Shown piece after piece: positions 16,585 to 25,366 of a stretch of DNA of 64,000 nucleotides. Position 1 is the first letter of the stretch. Every line of letters starts with the position of its first letter. The stretch comes from G942493275 sp942493275 (GTDB taxonomy: Bacteria > Actinomycetota > Coriobacteriia > Anaerosomatales > PHET01), in contig OW818687.1 in NCBI GenBank assembly GCA_942493275.1, positions 496,001 to 560,000 on the forward strand. The letters are read 5' to 3'. Both the position numbers and the translations under genes were made by a program. The notes beneath the pieces were generated by a model, which was not told the DNA's origin, did no database searches, and saw nothing but the letters and a program-made list of their open reading frames with translations.

Positions 16585-17054
16585 TGCGCGAGCGCGGCGA
16601 CCGCTGCATCAAGCTGCTCGGCGACGGCCGCGAGCGCCTCGAGTGCCGCATGCTCGGAACCGGGGAGGTTGACGATCAGCGTGCGCTCACGAACGCCGGC
16701 GACTCCCCGAGACAGCGCGGCCGACGGATCGCTCTGCATTCGCGTTGCGCGGATGAGCTCGGGCAGGCCCGGCACCATGCGCTCGATGACCTTCAGAGTC
16801 GCCTCGGGCGTCACGTCTCGCGAACCAACACCGGTACCGCCGATGGTGAGGACGAGCTCGGCTTCCTCGACGTCCGCCATCTCCATGAGTGACGCCGTGA
16901 TGCACTCCGCGTCCCGGGGGCTCACGTGATAGGCGACGACCAGCCAGCCGCGGGCCTCCGCCGCATCCATGATGGCTCGGCCCGCGACGTCGTCCTCCGC
17001 GCCCGTGGCGCGCGAATCCGAGCAGGTGACCACCGCGACCCGTACCCCGCTCAT
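16581..17054 (-). CDS. mog: MogA/MoaB-type molybdopterin adenylyltransferase
   Basis: 157 residues from ATG 17052-17054, overlapping the LysR stop by 4 bp (ATGA). VAVVTCSDSRATGAEDD opens the fold, LVLTIGGTGVGSRDVTPEA is the MPT-binding GGTG motif with the conserved Asp, and LPGSEHAALEAL matches the conserved LPGSP/K region. The family adenylylates molybdopterin during Moco synthesis. Placement with a LysR regulator and DUF3343 suggests service to Mo/W- and Se-dependent oxidoreductases encoded elsewhere. Confidence 0.85.
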   Translation of the reverse strand: MSGVRVAVVTCSDSRATGAEDDVAGRAIMDAAEARGWLVVAYHVSPRDAECITASLMEMADVEEAELVLTIGGTGVGSRDVTPEATLKVIERMVPGLPELIRATRMQSDPSAALSRGVAGVRERTLIVNLPGSEHAALEALAAVAEQLDAAVAALAQ

Positions 17055-17950
17055 GACCGCGCCCCCAGCTCGGCCATCAGGTGCTCGATGAACGCTGCGG
17101 CGGCGCGCGTGCAGGTGCCCTTCGCGGTCACCAGATACAGCGGCCGCTCGGCGGGCAGACCCACGGCATCCACCGATGCGAGCGTGCCGAGCGCGAGCGC
17201 CTTCTCGGCGACGAGACGAGACACTATCGCGAGACCGAGCCCGCCTTCGACCGCGCTGACGATCGCCTCGCCGGTGCCGAGCTCGACTGCGACACGAAGC
17301 TCCGCCGGGTCGACCCCGTGCTGGGAGAGGACCTGCTCGGCGACCTGACGGGTTCCCGAGCCGGACTCGCGCATGATCCACGTCTCCTCGGCAAGATCTG
17401 CGAGGGAGAGGTCGGACTTGGAGGCGAGCGGATGTTTGGGGTGGCAGATCGCGATCAGCTCGTCCGTGCCGATGCGCTCAAAGACGGCACGCGATCCACG
17501 GACCGACGCGCCGGTGATTCCAAGTCCCGCGCGGCCACTCTCGACGAGTTCGACGACCTCGGCGGAGTCGTGCACGTGGATGGTGACGCCGACCTCGGGG
17601 TTCGATTCGATGAAGCTTCCGAGAAGCCGTGGGATGACGTACACGCCGGGGGTCGTGCTCGCCGCGATGGCGAGGCGGCCCGTGATCGAGCCGGCGAGTG
17701 CGGCGATGTCACCACGGGCGGCCTCGAGTTCGGCGAGCACTTCGCGGGCGTGCGGCAGGAGCGCGGCGCCGGCCTCCGTGAGATCGACGCGCCGGTAGCG
17801 ACGGTCGAGCAGCGTGGCGCCGACGTCGGACTCGAGCGCCTGGATCTGCATGGTGACAGCCGGCTGGGAGATGCCCATCGCACGCGCGGCCTCGGAGAAC
17901 GAACCGAGTTCGATGACCGTGACGAACGTCTTGAGCTGGGATATGTTCAC
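17051..17950 (-). CDS. LysR-family transcriptional regulator, possibly selenium-metabolism type
   Basis: 299 residues from GTG 17948-17950 (VNISQLKTF), preceded by AAGGAGAG. Residues 1-60 form the winged helix-turn-helix (FSEAARAMGISQPAVTMQIQALE); residues 90-295 form the periplasmic-binding-like effector domain, with GSGTRQV at the usual anion-site loop. Translational coupling to mog and DUF3343 is the arrangement seen for the LysR regulators annotated as selenium-metabolism associated. The ligand is unknown. The upstream gap holds the 18-bp palindrome at 18025-18064. Confidence 0.85.
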   Translation of the reverse strand: MNISQLKTFVTVIELGSFSEAARAMGISQPAVTMQIQALESDVGATLLDRRYRRVDLTEAGAALLPHAREVLAELEAARGDIAALAGSITGRLAIAASTTPGVYVIPRLLGSFIESNPEVGVTIHVHDSAEVVELVESGRAGLGITGASVRGSRAVFERIGTDELIAICHPKHPLASKSDLSLADLAEETWIMRESGSGTRQVAEQVLSQHGVDPAELRVAVELGTGEAIVSAVEGGLGLAIVSRLVAEKALALGTLASVDAVGLPAERPLYLVTAKGTCTRAAAAFIEHLMAELGARS

Positions 17951-18024
17951 GCGCTCTCTCCTTCGACCGCTTCCGGCGGTCTCATGATAGCCCGAGAGCG
18001 GCGGCTGCGTCCCCACAAGGATTT

Positions 18025-18064
18025 GCTGCGCGGTTTAGGTACAACCGTACCTAAACCGCGCAGC
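18025..18064. repeat. 18-bp perfect inverted repeat, copy 1 of a recurring palindrome
   Basis: Arms 18025-18042 and 18047-18064 are exactly complementary, with loop AACC. The inner part GTTTAGGTAC-AACC-GTACCTAAAC recurs at 59928-59951 with one base change in the loop. It lies between the fprA stop and the LysR start, with no T-run on either side. Confidence 0.85.
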
Positions 18065-18102
18065 CGACACGCTCGAGGCTGATGCCCCCAAGGAGAGCGG
18101 CG

Positions 18103-19308
18103 CTACTCGAGAATCCCGCGCTCAAGCGCTAGCTTGCCGAATCCCTCGCCCCAGGCCGAAGCGCTCGCGAGGTCGCTCTCGCTGGGCTTGTAGCGGCAGG
18201 TCAGATCCCCCATGGGCATCTCGAAGCCCATGGACTCGAGCGATGCCGACATCTGCTTGGTCGCGCCGCTCGACCACCCGAAGCTTCCGAATGCACCCGC
18301 GATCTTGTCTTTTGGCTTGAGCCCGTTGAGGTACTGAAGGTATCCGGCGGTGCGGTAGAGCATGCCGTGATGCAGTGTCGGCGAGCCGAGCAGCAGCGCG
18401 CGGGAGTCGAAAACGTGACGTGTGACGAGAGCGAACGGCGTCACGGCGAGATCGAACGTGTGGACGTCGACCCCGCAGGCGCTCGCGCCGTCTGCGATGG
18501 CGCGCGCCATGATGTCGGTCGATCCCCACATCGTCGAGTACGCGACGACGAGTTTGTCGAACGTGTCGCCCGAGGAGTAGCGGTCGTATGCGTCGATGAG
18601 GGTGGGGATGTCGCGCTCTCGCCAGATGACGCCGTGGCTCGGAGCGATGATCTTGCAGGTCCAACCCGCTTCAACGACCTTTGAGATGGCCTTGCTTACC
18701 TGGCTCTGCAGCGGCATCAGGATGTTCGCGAAATACGTCAGCAGCTCGTCCATGACCAGGTCGAGACCCACCTCGTCGGCGAAACGAGCCGAGGTGGCCA
18801 GATGCTGGCCGAAGGCGTCGTTAGGCATGAGCGTGCAGCGCTCGGGGCAGTAGGTGAACATCGAGTCCGGCCAGTGCACCATCGGCGCGGGCATGAACTT
18901 CAGCGTCAGGCCGCCCAGGTCCAGCGTGTCGTCCGCTCCCACGGGCGTGACCTCGACGTCGGCCCCGTGATACTCGGCGATGCCCTTTGCCCCGGCGCCG
19001 CTGGCGATGATCTTGGCGTTGGGCAGCGCATCCTTCACGAGCCTCATACCGCTGTTGTGGTCCGGCTCGATGTGGTTTACGACGATGTAGTCGATCTCGG
19101 CGAGGTCCACGACTCCTGCGACGCGCGAGAGCAACTCAGGCACGAACGGCGTCTTCACCGTGTCGATGAGCGCCGTCTTGTCGGCGCCGCGGACGAGATA
19201 GGCGTTGTAGGTGGTGCCGCGAGGCGTCTCGAAACCGTGAAAGTCGCGAAGGTTCCAGTCGATCGCTCCGACCCACCAGATGGAGTCGGTGACGGGTGTG
19301 GCCTGCAT
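18103..19308 (-). CDS. fprA: FprA-type flavo-diiron protein (O2/NO reductase)
   Basis: 401 residues. The N-terminal metallo-beta-lactamase-like domain carries the diiron ligand motif HIEPDH (about residues 79-84), MVHWPDSM, LPNDAFGQH and APSHGVIW. The C-terminal flavodoxin domain starts at about 250 with VVAYSTMWGSTD for FMN phosphate binding. The family reduces O2 to water or NO to N2O, usually with rubredoxin, protecting anaerobes. Start ATG behind GAGGAGGACCCC. It appears monocistronic; no rubredoxin gene is next to it. Confidence 0.93.
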   Translation of the reverse strand: MQATPVTDSIWWVGAIDWNLRDFHGFETPRGTTYNAYLVRGADKTALIDTVKTPFVPELLSRVAGVVDLAEIDYIVVNHIEPDHNSGMRLVKDALPNAKIIASGAGAKGIAEYHGADVEVTPVGADDTLDLGGLTLKFMPAPMVHWPDSMFTYCPERCTLMPNDAFGQHLATSARFADEVGLDLVMDELLTYFANILMPLQSQVSKAISKVVEAGWTCKIIAPSHGVIWRERDIPTLIDAYDRYSSGDTFDKLVVAYSTMWGSTDIMARAIADGASACGVDVHTFDLAVTPFALVTRHVFDSRALLLGSPTLHHGMLYRTAGYLQYLNGLKPKDKIAGAFGSFGWSSGATKQMSASLESMGFEMPMGDLTCRYKPSESDLASASAWGEGFGKLALERGILE

Positions 19309-19418
19309 GCGGGGTCCTCCTCGGAAAAGTCGTGGCGCGCGAGCATCACGCGGTGGGTGCCGGTGTAGACATCATTCCCCCCGGCGAGCCCGAACTGCCG
19401 TCGACCGAGAAGATCGCC

Positions 19419-20426
19419 CTAGGAGCTGCGCTTGACGAAGAAGTCGGCCATCGACAGAAGCAGGTCCTTGGCCTTGGACTTGGGCAGCGCCGTGTCGAGA
19501 TCGGCCTTGGCGCCCACAACGAGGCTGCGAGCGTAGGAGTTCGCGTACTCGATCGAGCCGCCCTCCTGCATGATCGACACCGCTTCTTCGAGCACGGCCG
19601 CCTCGGTCGCGCGGGCGGCCAGAATCTCGAGGAGCCGCTCACTGCGCGATGCATTGTGGAGCGCGTGGATCGCGACGAGCGTGCGCTTGCCCTCGGTGAT
19701 GTCGCTTCTGAAGTCCTTGCCGACGGACTCCTTCTTGCCCACCAGGTTCAGCACGTCGTCCTGGATCTGGAACGCGAGACCCGTGGCCATGCCAAACGAG
19801 CGGAGCGCCGCGGTCTGCTCGGAAGTGCCGCCTCCGATGATGGAGCCGACGGCCAGCGGGATCGCTCCCGAGTAAAACGCAGTCTTGTGGTTCGCCATCA
19901 CCAGGTAGTCGTCCACCGACAGGTCGAAACGTGAGTCGCGAGCCCAGCCGATGTCGAGCGCCTGACCCTCGATGGTGCGCGTCGTCATGTCGACGAGCTC
20001 CTTGAGGACCCGCAGCTTCACGGCGTCGTTGAGCGCGGGGTCGTCGACCACACTGCCCGTCACGAGCGAGAGCGCGAGGTCACCCGCGTTGATGGCGAGC
20101 CCCTCCCCCTCGGCGATGTGCATGCACGGCTCGCCACGACGCGTGAGCGATGAGTCTTCGATGTCGTCGTGGATGAGTGCGGCAGTGTGGAAGTGCTCGA
20201 TGGCGGCGGCGGAGGCGCGCGCTACCTCGGGGTTGCCGCCGACGGCCTCGCACGCGAGCAGACAGATCAGCGGGCGATGGCGCTTGCCGGCGTTGCGGCT
20301 GAACTCCGCCAGGGGGCCGTAGAGGTAGCGCTGCATGTCGGGATGCGACCCGTCACTGAAGAACGTCTCGAGGTACGAGTCGAACTTCTTGGAGTTGCGC
20401 TTCAGATAGAGCTCAAATCCGGTCAC
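19419..20426 (-). CDS. polyprenyl (geranylgeranyl-type) diphosphate synthase
   Basis: 335 residues. First Asp-rich motif LIHDDIEDSS (DDxxD); second FQIQDDVLNLVG, which has Asn in place of the last Asp, a known variant. KRHRPLICLL supplies the basic pyrophosphate-binding residues. The enzyme chain-elongates allylic diphosphates with IPP, supplying menaquinone side chains or undecaprenyl-type lipids in the membrane-associated cytosol. Product length cannot be read safely. The GTG start (V/M TGFELYLKR) lies behind AGGAGGCC. The 110 bp between it and fprA contain no other gene. Confidence 0.9.
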   Translation of the reverse strand: MTGFELYLKRNSKKFDSYLETFFSDGSHPDMQRYLYGPLAEFSRNAGKRHRPLICLLACEAVGGNPEVARASAAAIEHFHTAALIHDDIEDSSLTRRGEPCMHIAEGEGLAINAGDLALSLVTGSVVDDPALNDAVKLRVLKELVDMTTRTIEGQALDIGWARDSRFDLSVDDYLVMANHKTAFYSGAIPLAVGSIIGGGTSEQTAALRSFGMATGLAFQIQDDVLNLVGKKESVGKDFRSDITEGKRTLVAIHALHNASRSERLLEILAARATEAAVLEEAVSIMQEGGSIEYANSYARSLVVGAKADLDTALPKSKAKDLLLSMADFFVKRSS

Positions 20427-20489
20427 ACAGGCCTCCTGGTCGCCTAGACGCGCGTAATGGTACCAGACGCCACCGCCTCGCGGGGCGGG

Positions 20490-20861
20490 CTACGCCCCCT
20501 GAATCAACGTCCAGGCCCACAGCGTGCCGCCGCCGTAGACCACCAGGAACACGACGTGTTTTCCGATGAGCGCCGGTCGCTTGGCCGGCATCTCCTCGGC
20601 GGGTGTCTGCTGGCGCCAGTAGACAAGCCGGAGCGCTCCCGTGATCGCGATGTCCACGAGCGCGCCGATGAGCACCCAGAACATGAGCTGCTGCACGTCG
20701 CTGAGGATGGTGAGTGCGTCGATGGACGCCTCCGGAACCGGCGCGAGCGCGCCGATCTCGCGCTCCAGCAGCCAGATCACGAGCAGGCACGCGGCCCACA
20801 AGCCGGTGCCCACGTCGTGCAGCCAGTTGTTGACGATGCGGACGGTGGGGTTAGCGAGCAT
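20490..20861 (-). CDS. small membrane protein of unknown function
   Basis: 123 residues from ATG 20859-20861 (MLANPTVRIV), overlapping the fetB-like stop by 11 bp. Three or four hydrophobic segments: TGLWAACLLVIWLL, LMFWVLIGALVDIAI, and VFLVVYGGGTLWAWTL at the C-terminus. The pattern resembles CopD/DUF2269-like small integral proteins, but I cannot assign it. Coupling to the metal-exporter-like ABC genes suggests co-expression. Confidence 0.65.
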   Translation of the reverse strand: MLANPTVRIVNNWLHDVGTGLWAACLLVIWLLEREIGALAPVPEASIDALTILSDVQQLMFWVLIGALVDIAITGALRLVYWRQQTPAEEMPAKRPALIGKHVVFLVVYGGGTLWAWTLIQGA

Positions 20862-21663
20862 CGGGTCGGAAGCCCTTCTCGAGGTAGACGCCGTCATCGG
20901 TGAACCGGCGATGGTAGGTGAAGACGACAGCGAGGACGCTGCCGAGCGCTGTCGCGGCGGCGACCATGAGCATCACGACGATCTGGTACCCGGTCGCGGT
21001 GACGGGGTCGGCACCGGCGAGAATCTGTCCGGTCATCATGCCGGGGATGAAGACGATGCCCGCGGCGGCCATCGAGTTGATGGTGGGGATCAGGCCGGCC
21101 CGCAACGCGCCTCTCACGGAGGAGTGCGCCGCTTCCCACGGCGTCGCCCCGAGCGCGAGGGTGGCGAGCACCTCGTCCGAGCGCGAATCGAGGTCGGCGA
21201 AGACCCTCTCGAGCGCGAGCGCGATGCCGGTCATCGAGTTGCCGAGCACCATGCCGGCGATGGGGATGACGTAGCGCGGCTCGTACCACGGCTCGACCTG
21301 GACGATGAGGCCCGTGACCGAGAAGGTGACAAGAAAGCCGGTGAGCGCCATCGACACCGCCGAGGACGCAAAGATGCCGGGGGGCGCGTCGGGACTGCGT
21401 CGCAAGATGATGCTCGCGGCGACCAGCACCATCACCACCAGAAGGCCGATCACGAGCCAGGGCGAGTCGACCCCAAAGACCCAGCGCAAGACGAGGCCGA
21501 GCGCGATCAGCTGGAGGTATGTGCGGACGGTCGCAACGGCGAGATCCTTCTCGAGCCCGAGCGAAAGCCTGAACGACAGCACGCCGACAAAGACGACGAA
21601 CAGCGTGGCGAGAGCAAGCTGCGGTATGCCGATGACGATGACGCCGCCTGCGGCCTCGGTCAC
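20851..21663 (-). CDS. fetB: FetB-type (UPF0014) ABC transporter permease
   Basis: 270 residues, GTG start overlapping the ATPase stop (GTGA). Six to seven transmembrane helices are visible. The signature IPIAGMVLGNSMTGIALALER followed by LALGATPWEAA and GIVFIPGMMTGQILAGADP is characteristic of the FetB/YbbM family. E. coli FetAB is reported to aid iron export under oxidative stress. The order FetA-FetB plus a small membrane protein supports a complete exporter. Confidence 0.88.
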   Translation of the reverse strand: MTEAAGGVIVIGIPQLALATLFVVFVGVLSFRLSLGLEKDLAVATVRTYLQLIALGLVLRWVFGVDSPWLVIGLLVVMVLVAASIILRRSPDAPPGIFASSAVSMALTGFLVTFSVTGLIVQVEPWYEPRYVIPIAGMVLGNSMTGIALALERVFADLDSRSDEVLATLALGATPWEAAHSSVRGALRAGLIPTINSMAAAGIVFIPGMMTGQILAGADPVTATGYQIVVMLMVAAATALGSVLAVVFTYHRRFTDDGVYLEKGFRPDAR

Positions 21664-22322
21664 GACTCCACCACCTGAAGCGCGCCGTCAGCGAGGCGCA
21701 GGCGCCTGCGCGCGAGCCCGTCGGAGTCGCGGTGCCTCACGCGCACGACGCCGCCTCCCCTATGGCAGAACTCGCGAGTGGCCTCCGTAACCGCCTCCAT
21801 GCTCTCCGAGTCGAGCGCGGCGTCGGGCTCGTCGAGCAGCAGGACTTCGGGCGCGGTCGCGAGCGTGCGGACCAGCGCCACGCGGGCGCGCTGGCCAACG
21901 GACAGCCGCGATGCGTCCCGGTCGAGCGAGAGATCGAGGTGCACGAGCCCGAGCAGCTCGAGCAGCCGATCGTCGCCCGGCGGAACCTCTCCCTTCCGAA
22001 CCCTCAACGTCCACGGGAGGGTGAGGTTGTCTCGGATGGTGCCTTCTCCGATTGCGGGGACCTGCGGCAGGAGCGCAACGCGCGAGCGCCATACCCCGGG
22101 CTCGATCTTCGACGCGGGGACGCCGCCGAGAGCGAGCTCCCCGGTCGCCTCGGGGAGCAGCCGGGCGAGCGCGCGGAGCAGCGTGGTCTTGCCCGACCCG
22201 CTCGGGCCGACGACGTCAACGATCTCGCCGGCGTCCACGCCGAGGGACACGCCGTCGAGCACGCGTACCTCGCCGTCGTCGCCGCGCAGTGCGGCCCTCA
22301 GGTCGCGCGCATCAAGCAGCAC
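21660..22322 (-). CDS. fetA: FetA-type ABC transporter ATP-binding protein
   Basis: 220 residues from GTG 22320-22322 (VLLDARDL); a CTG two codons upstream is the alternative. Walker A GPSGSGKTT, Q-loop LLPQVPAIG, signature LSVGQRARVALVRTL and Walker B VLLLDEPDAALD are intact, and the switch His follows in VRVRHRDSD. It energises the adjacent FetB-type permease. It starts 2 bp after the nitroreductase stop, so the nitroreductase, fetA, fetB and the small membrane gene form a tight cluster. The long open frame further upstream is a shadow of the neighbours. Confidence 0.87.
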   Translation of the reverse strand: MLLDARDLRAALRGDDGEVRVLDGVSLGVDAGEIVDVVGPSGSGKTTLLRALARLLPEATGELALGGVPASKIEPGVWRSRVALLPQVPAIGEGTIRDNLTLPWTLRVRKGEVPPGDDRLLELLGLVHLDLSLDRDASRLSVGQRARVALVRTLATAPEVLLLDEPDAALDSESMEAVTEATREFCHRGGGVVRVRHRDSDGLARRRLRLADGALQVVES

Positions 22323-22324
22323 CG

Positions 22325-22840
22325 TCAGCCGTCCCAGCGCTCGTTGTAGAGGTACTCGGGCATGAAGCGGTCCACGCGCGGCTTCTCCTCGGCGGGGTGA
22401 CCGATCGCGATCATCGACATCGGCACGATGCCCGCGGGGCACTCGATGACCGCAGCGACGTTCGCGACCCGCTCCTCGACCGGATGGACGCCGATCCACA
22501 CCGCACCCAGACCGGTCTCGGTGATCGCGAGCAGCGCGTTTTGGATGGCCGCCGAGCAGTCCTGCACCCAGTAGCCGGGGTGCTTCTCGATGCGGGTATC
22601 GGCGCACACGACCAGCGCGACGGGGGCGCGTGCGATCATCTGTGAGTACGGGGTGGCCACCGACAGACGCTCGCGCTGGGCGAAGTCGCGCACGATCACG
22701 AAGCGCCACGACTGCTGGTTGCCCGCCGAGGGGGCGGCCATCGCGGCTCGAAGCACGACCTCGAGCTCGGCGTCGGTGACGTCTTGCTCGGTGTAATGAC
22801 GGATGCTCCGCCGGCTGTGAATGGTGTCGAGGCAGTCCAT
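22325..22840 (-). CDS. nitroreductase-family FMN flavoprotein
   Basis: 171 residues. HSRRSIRHYTEQDV at the N-terminus is the conserved FMN phosphate-binding RRSxR region, APSAGNQQSWRFVIV follows at about 35-50, and GLGAVWIGVHP and AIGHPAEEKPRVD are the typical C-terminal motifs. The family transfers hydride from NAD(P)H to nitro, quinone or flavin substrates in the cytosol; the substrate is not predictable here. It lies between the DUF523 gene (3 bp) and fetA (2 bp), so it is probably co-transcribed with both. Confidence 0.88.
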   Translation of the reverse strand: MDCLDTIHSRRSIRHYTEQDVTDAELEVVLRAAMAAPSAGNQQSWRFVIVRDFAQRERLSVATPYSQMIARAPVALVVCADTRIEKHPGYWVQDCSAAIQNALLAITETGLGAVWIGVHPVEERVANVAAVIECPAGIVPMSMIAIGHPAEEKPRVDRFMPEYLYNERWDG

Positions 22841-22843
22841 GGT

Positions 22844-23845
22844 TCACTCCTCCACTGAGGGGCTGGCGGTGTCCGCGTCGTCGCGCTGGCTCTCGAGAGC
22901 ACGCACGCGGCGCTTGTCCCGCCGGATGACGGGGCTCGTGCCGAAGAGCAGGTCGTTCTCGAACGACACGCGCTCCATGACGGTGAGTTCCTCGACCAGT
23001 CGCATGAGGTTCGCGGTCACCTCGGGTGAGTCTACCGAAAGGTCGTGCAGCTCGACGCCATCGAGCTGACCTTTCTTGCGAGCGTGCGAGTACGCCTTCC
23101 ACAGCGCGCCTTTGATTCGCGCGCGGTTCGATGGCGCCCTCAGGGCGTCGAGCATCTCGGAGCGTATCTCTTCGAGCTCGTCGACGGGTGCGCCCTTGGG
23201 CAACGCCGCGAGGCGCCTGCCGATCTCGTCGGCACGCGGGCGGTTGGTCTCCTGTACGACGAACTTCACCACGTGCCACGCGTCGTAGAGGTCGCGGCTG
23301 CGCTGGACGTCCACACGCCTGAGCCACAGCCACGCGTGGAGCCTGCGTCGCCAGTCCCACCACAGCAGCGGGTTGGCCAGCCCCTCGTCCGGGATCAAGA
23401 ACCATCCACGGTCGAGGAGCATCGCGCCGAACACGCCGCTGCCACCCGAGGTCTCGGTGCGGCGCTTGCCGACGCGGGCCTTGTACAGTCCGCAGGTCGG
23501 CGAGGCCTCCTTTGCGATGAACGCCTCGACACCCGCTCGTTCGAGGGACTCCATCGCGGCGCGGGACCCGGCGATGACGTCGTCGGTCCGGTCGTGACCC
23601 CGGCGATCGAGCACCTTCGCCTCACCGGCGAGCACCTCCTGGCCGGTGCCGGTGAGGTGGATCGGGGTTCTCGGCACACCGAGTCCCGCAAGACACTCGG
23701 GACACACGGGCGAGAAGACGAAGTCCGTGCGCTCGCGACCCATCACCCCAAGAGCGTTGAACGCGCGGCCGTTGTAGCGAACCGGGCAGTCGAACACGCA
23801 GGCGCTGATGCCGACGGGCACCGCCTGGGTGATGATCTCGGGCAT
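22844..23845 (-). CDS. DUF523 protein with an unrecognised C-terminal extension
   Basis: 333 residues. The N-terminal ~155 residues fit DUF523: GISACVFDCPVRYNG, then FSPVCPECLAGLGVPRTPI, then AFIAKEASPTCG, with conserved Cys likely binding a metal or cluster. Residues about 160-333 are a charged helical domain not matching the DUF1722 partner normally fused to DUF523. Start ATG behind AAAGGAGGAGCC. It heads the nitroreductase-fetAB cluster and is divergent from the photolyase. Function unknown. Confidence 0.75.
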   Translation of the reverse strand: MPEIITQAVPVGISACVFDCPVRYNGRAFNALGVMGRERTDFVFSPVCPECLAGLGVPRTPIHLTGTGQEVLAGEAKVLDRRGHDRTDDVIAGSRAAMESLERAGVEAFIAKEASPTCGLYKARVGKRRTETSGGSGVFGAMLLDRGWFLIPDEGLANPLLWWDWRRRLHAWLWLRRVDVQRSRDLYDAWHVVKFVVQETNRPRADEIGRRLAALPKGAPVDELEEIRSEMLDALRAPSNRARIKGALWKAYSHARKKGQLDGVELHDLSVDSPEVTANLMRLVEELTVMERVSFENDLLFGTSPVIRRDKRRVRALESQRDDADTASPSVEE

Positions 23846-23947
23846 GGCTCCTCCTTTGTGCGCCGTCGGAGCGGTTCATACCCGAGAGCGGTGGCGCTCG
23901 GGGTCGCGGTCGGGAACAATCGAGTCAGACGACTGAGGGGAGCACGG

Positions 23948-25345
23948 GTGAGCGTCGCGATCTGCTGGTTCCGCCGTGATCTGCGGCTCTCGGACAATGC
24001 GGCACTTTCGGGTGCGCTCGACACCGCCGACACCGTGGTGCCTGCCGTGCTCGTACCCGACAGCCACTCGCCGGAGGCTCCCGGCGGTGCGGGCCAGCGC
24101 TGGCTCGTGGACTCACTCGACGCTCTCGACGCGTCGTTGCGCGCGTGCGGATCACGCCTGGTATCGCGGTGCGGAGACGGCCCCGAGGCACTCACTCGGC
24201 TGGCCGCGGAGTGCTCGGCAACCGACATCTGGTGCCAGCGCGATTGGAGCCCGTCGGGCATGGCCGAGGAGACCGCGGTCCGAGAGGCTCTCGCCGAGAA
24301 TGGCGTCGAGCTCCACGTGACCGGCGGGCAGTACCTCGTGGACCCGTACGCTCTGGTCACCGGTGACGGCCGCCCGTACCGGGTCTTCACCCCGTACTGG
24401 AAGGCGTGGTCGCGCGCGATGCGTCCGGCGGTCGCCATACCCGCTCCCGACGCGATTCCCGGACCCGCCGTGATGCCGGCGAGTGCGGGGATGCTGACAC
24501 CGAGACGCGGCGGACCGGACGTGAGGCGCTGGTGGTCTGCAGGCGAGCATGCGGCGAAGGAGCGGCTCGTGCAGTTCTGCGACGCCGGTCTCGCGGACTA
24601 CGATGAGCAGCGCGACAGGCCGGGCGTGGACGGCACGAGCGACCTGTCGCCGCGACTGGCGTGGGGCGAGCTCTCACCCGCGCGGGTTGCTCGGCAGTGT
24701 GTGGCCGCGGTCGGCGAGGACGCTGCGGCGCCCTACCTGCGACAGCTCGCGTGGCGCGAGTTCGCGGCGCACGTGCTTCACCACTTCCCGGACACGGTCC
24801 GCGCACCGCTGCGTCCCGAGTGGGCGGCGTTCCCCTGGCACGAAGACGACTCGGCGCTGGAGAGCTGGCAGCGCGGGCGCACCGGTTACCCGCTCGTGGA
24901 TGCGGGGATGCGACAGATGCTCGCCACGGGGTGGATGCACAACCGGGTGAGGCTCGTCGCCGGGTCGTTCCTCGCCAAGGACCTGCTCATCGACTGGCGC
25001 ATCGGCGAGGCGTTCTTCGCCGAGAGGCTCGTCGACTACGACGTCGCCTCGAACGTCTTCAACTGGCAGTGGGTCTCGGGGTGCGGAGCCGACGCGGCGC
25101 CGTACTTCCGCATCTTCAACCCGGTGCTCCAGGGACGGCGTTTCGACGTCGACGGCGACTACGTCCGCGAGTGGGTCCCCGAGCTCGCCAAGCTGCCATC
25201 GCGATGGATCCACGCCCCATGGAAGGCGCCGGACCAGGAGCTCGCGAAGGCCGGTGTCGTGCTCGGCTCGACCTACCCGCTGCCGATCGTCGACCACGCC
25301 GAATCGCGCGAGCGAGCTCTCGCCGCATACGCGTCGATCAAGTAG
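23948..25345 (+). CDS. phr: deoxyribodipyrimidine photolyase
   Basis: 465 residues from GTG 23948 (VSVAICWFRRDLRLSDN), with GAGGGGAGC upstream. N-terminal alpha/beta antenna domain (about 1-130), then the FAD-binding domain with QLAWREFAAHVLHHFP, TGYPLVDAGMRQML, MHNRVRLVAGSFLAKDLLIDW and DYDVASNVFNWQWVSGCGADA, all highly characteristic of class I CPD photolyases. It repairs cyclobutane dimers with light. Its presence fits an organism that meets sunlit surface conditions. It is the only plus-strand gene of this stretch, divergent from DUF523 across about 100 bp. Confidence 0.95.
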   Translation: MSVAICWFRRDLRLSDNAALSGALDTADTVVPAVLVPDSHSPEAPGGAGQRWLVDSLDALDASLRACGSRLVSRCGDGPEALTRLAAECSATDIWCQRDWSPSGMAEETAVREALAENGVELHVTGGQYLVDPYALVTGDGRPYRVFTPYWKAWSRAMRPAVAIPAPDAIPGPAVMPASAGMLTPRRGGPDVRRWWSAGEHAAKERLVQFCDAGLADYDEQRDRPGVDGTSDLSPRLAWGELSPARVARQCVAAVGEDAAAPYLRQLAWREFAAHVLHHFPDTVRAPLRPEWAAFPWHEDDSALESWQRGRTGYPLVDAGMRQMLATGWMHNRVRLVAGSFLAKDLLIDWRIGEAFFAERLVDYDVASNVFNWQWVSGCGADAAPYFRIFNPVLQGRRFDVDGDYVREWVPELAKLPSRWIHAPWKAPDQELAKAGVVLGSTYPLPIVDHAESRERALAAYASIK

Positions 25346-25366
25346 GAGTGCAGAGGTCCTTATACC

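Noticed and set aside
23045..23947. N-terminal extension of the photolyase to 766 residues
   Set aside because: It runs antisense through the DUF523 gene; the real protein starts at GTG 23948 with the typical VAICWFRRDLRLSDN start.
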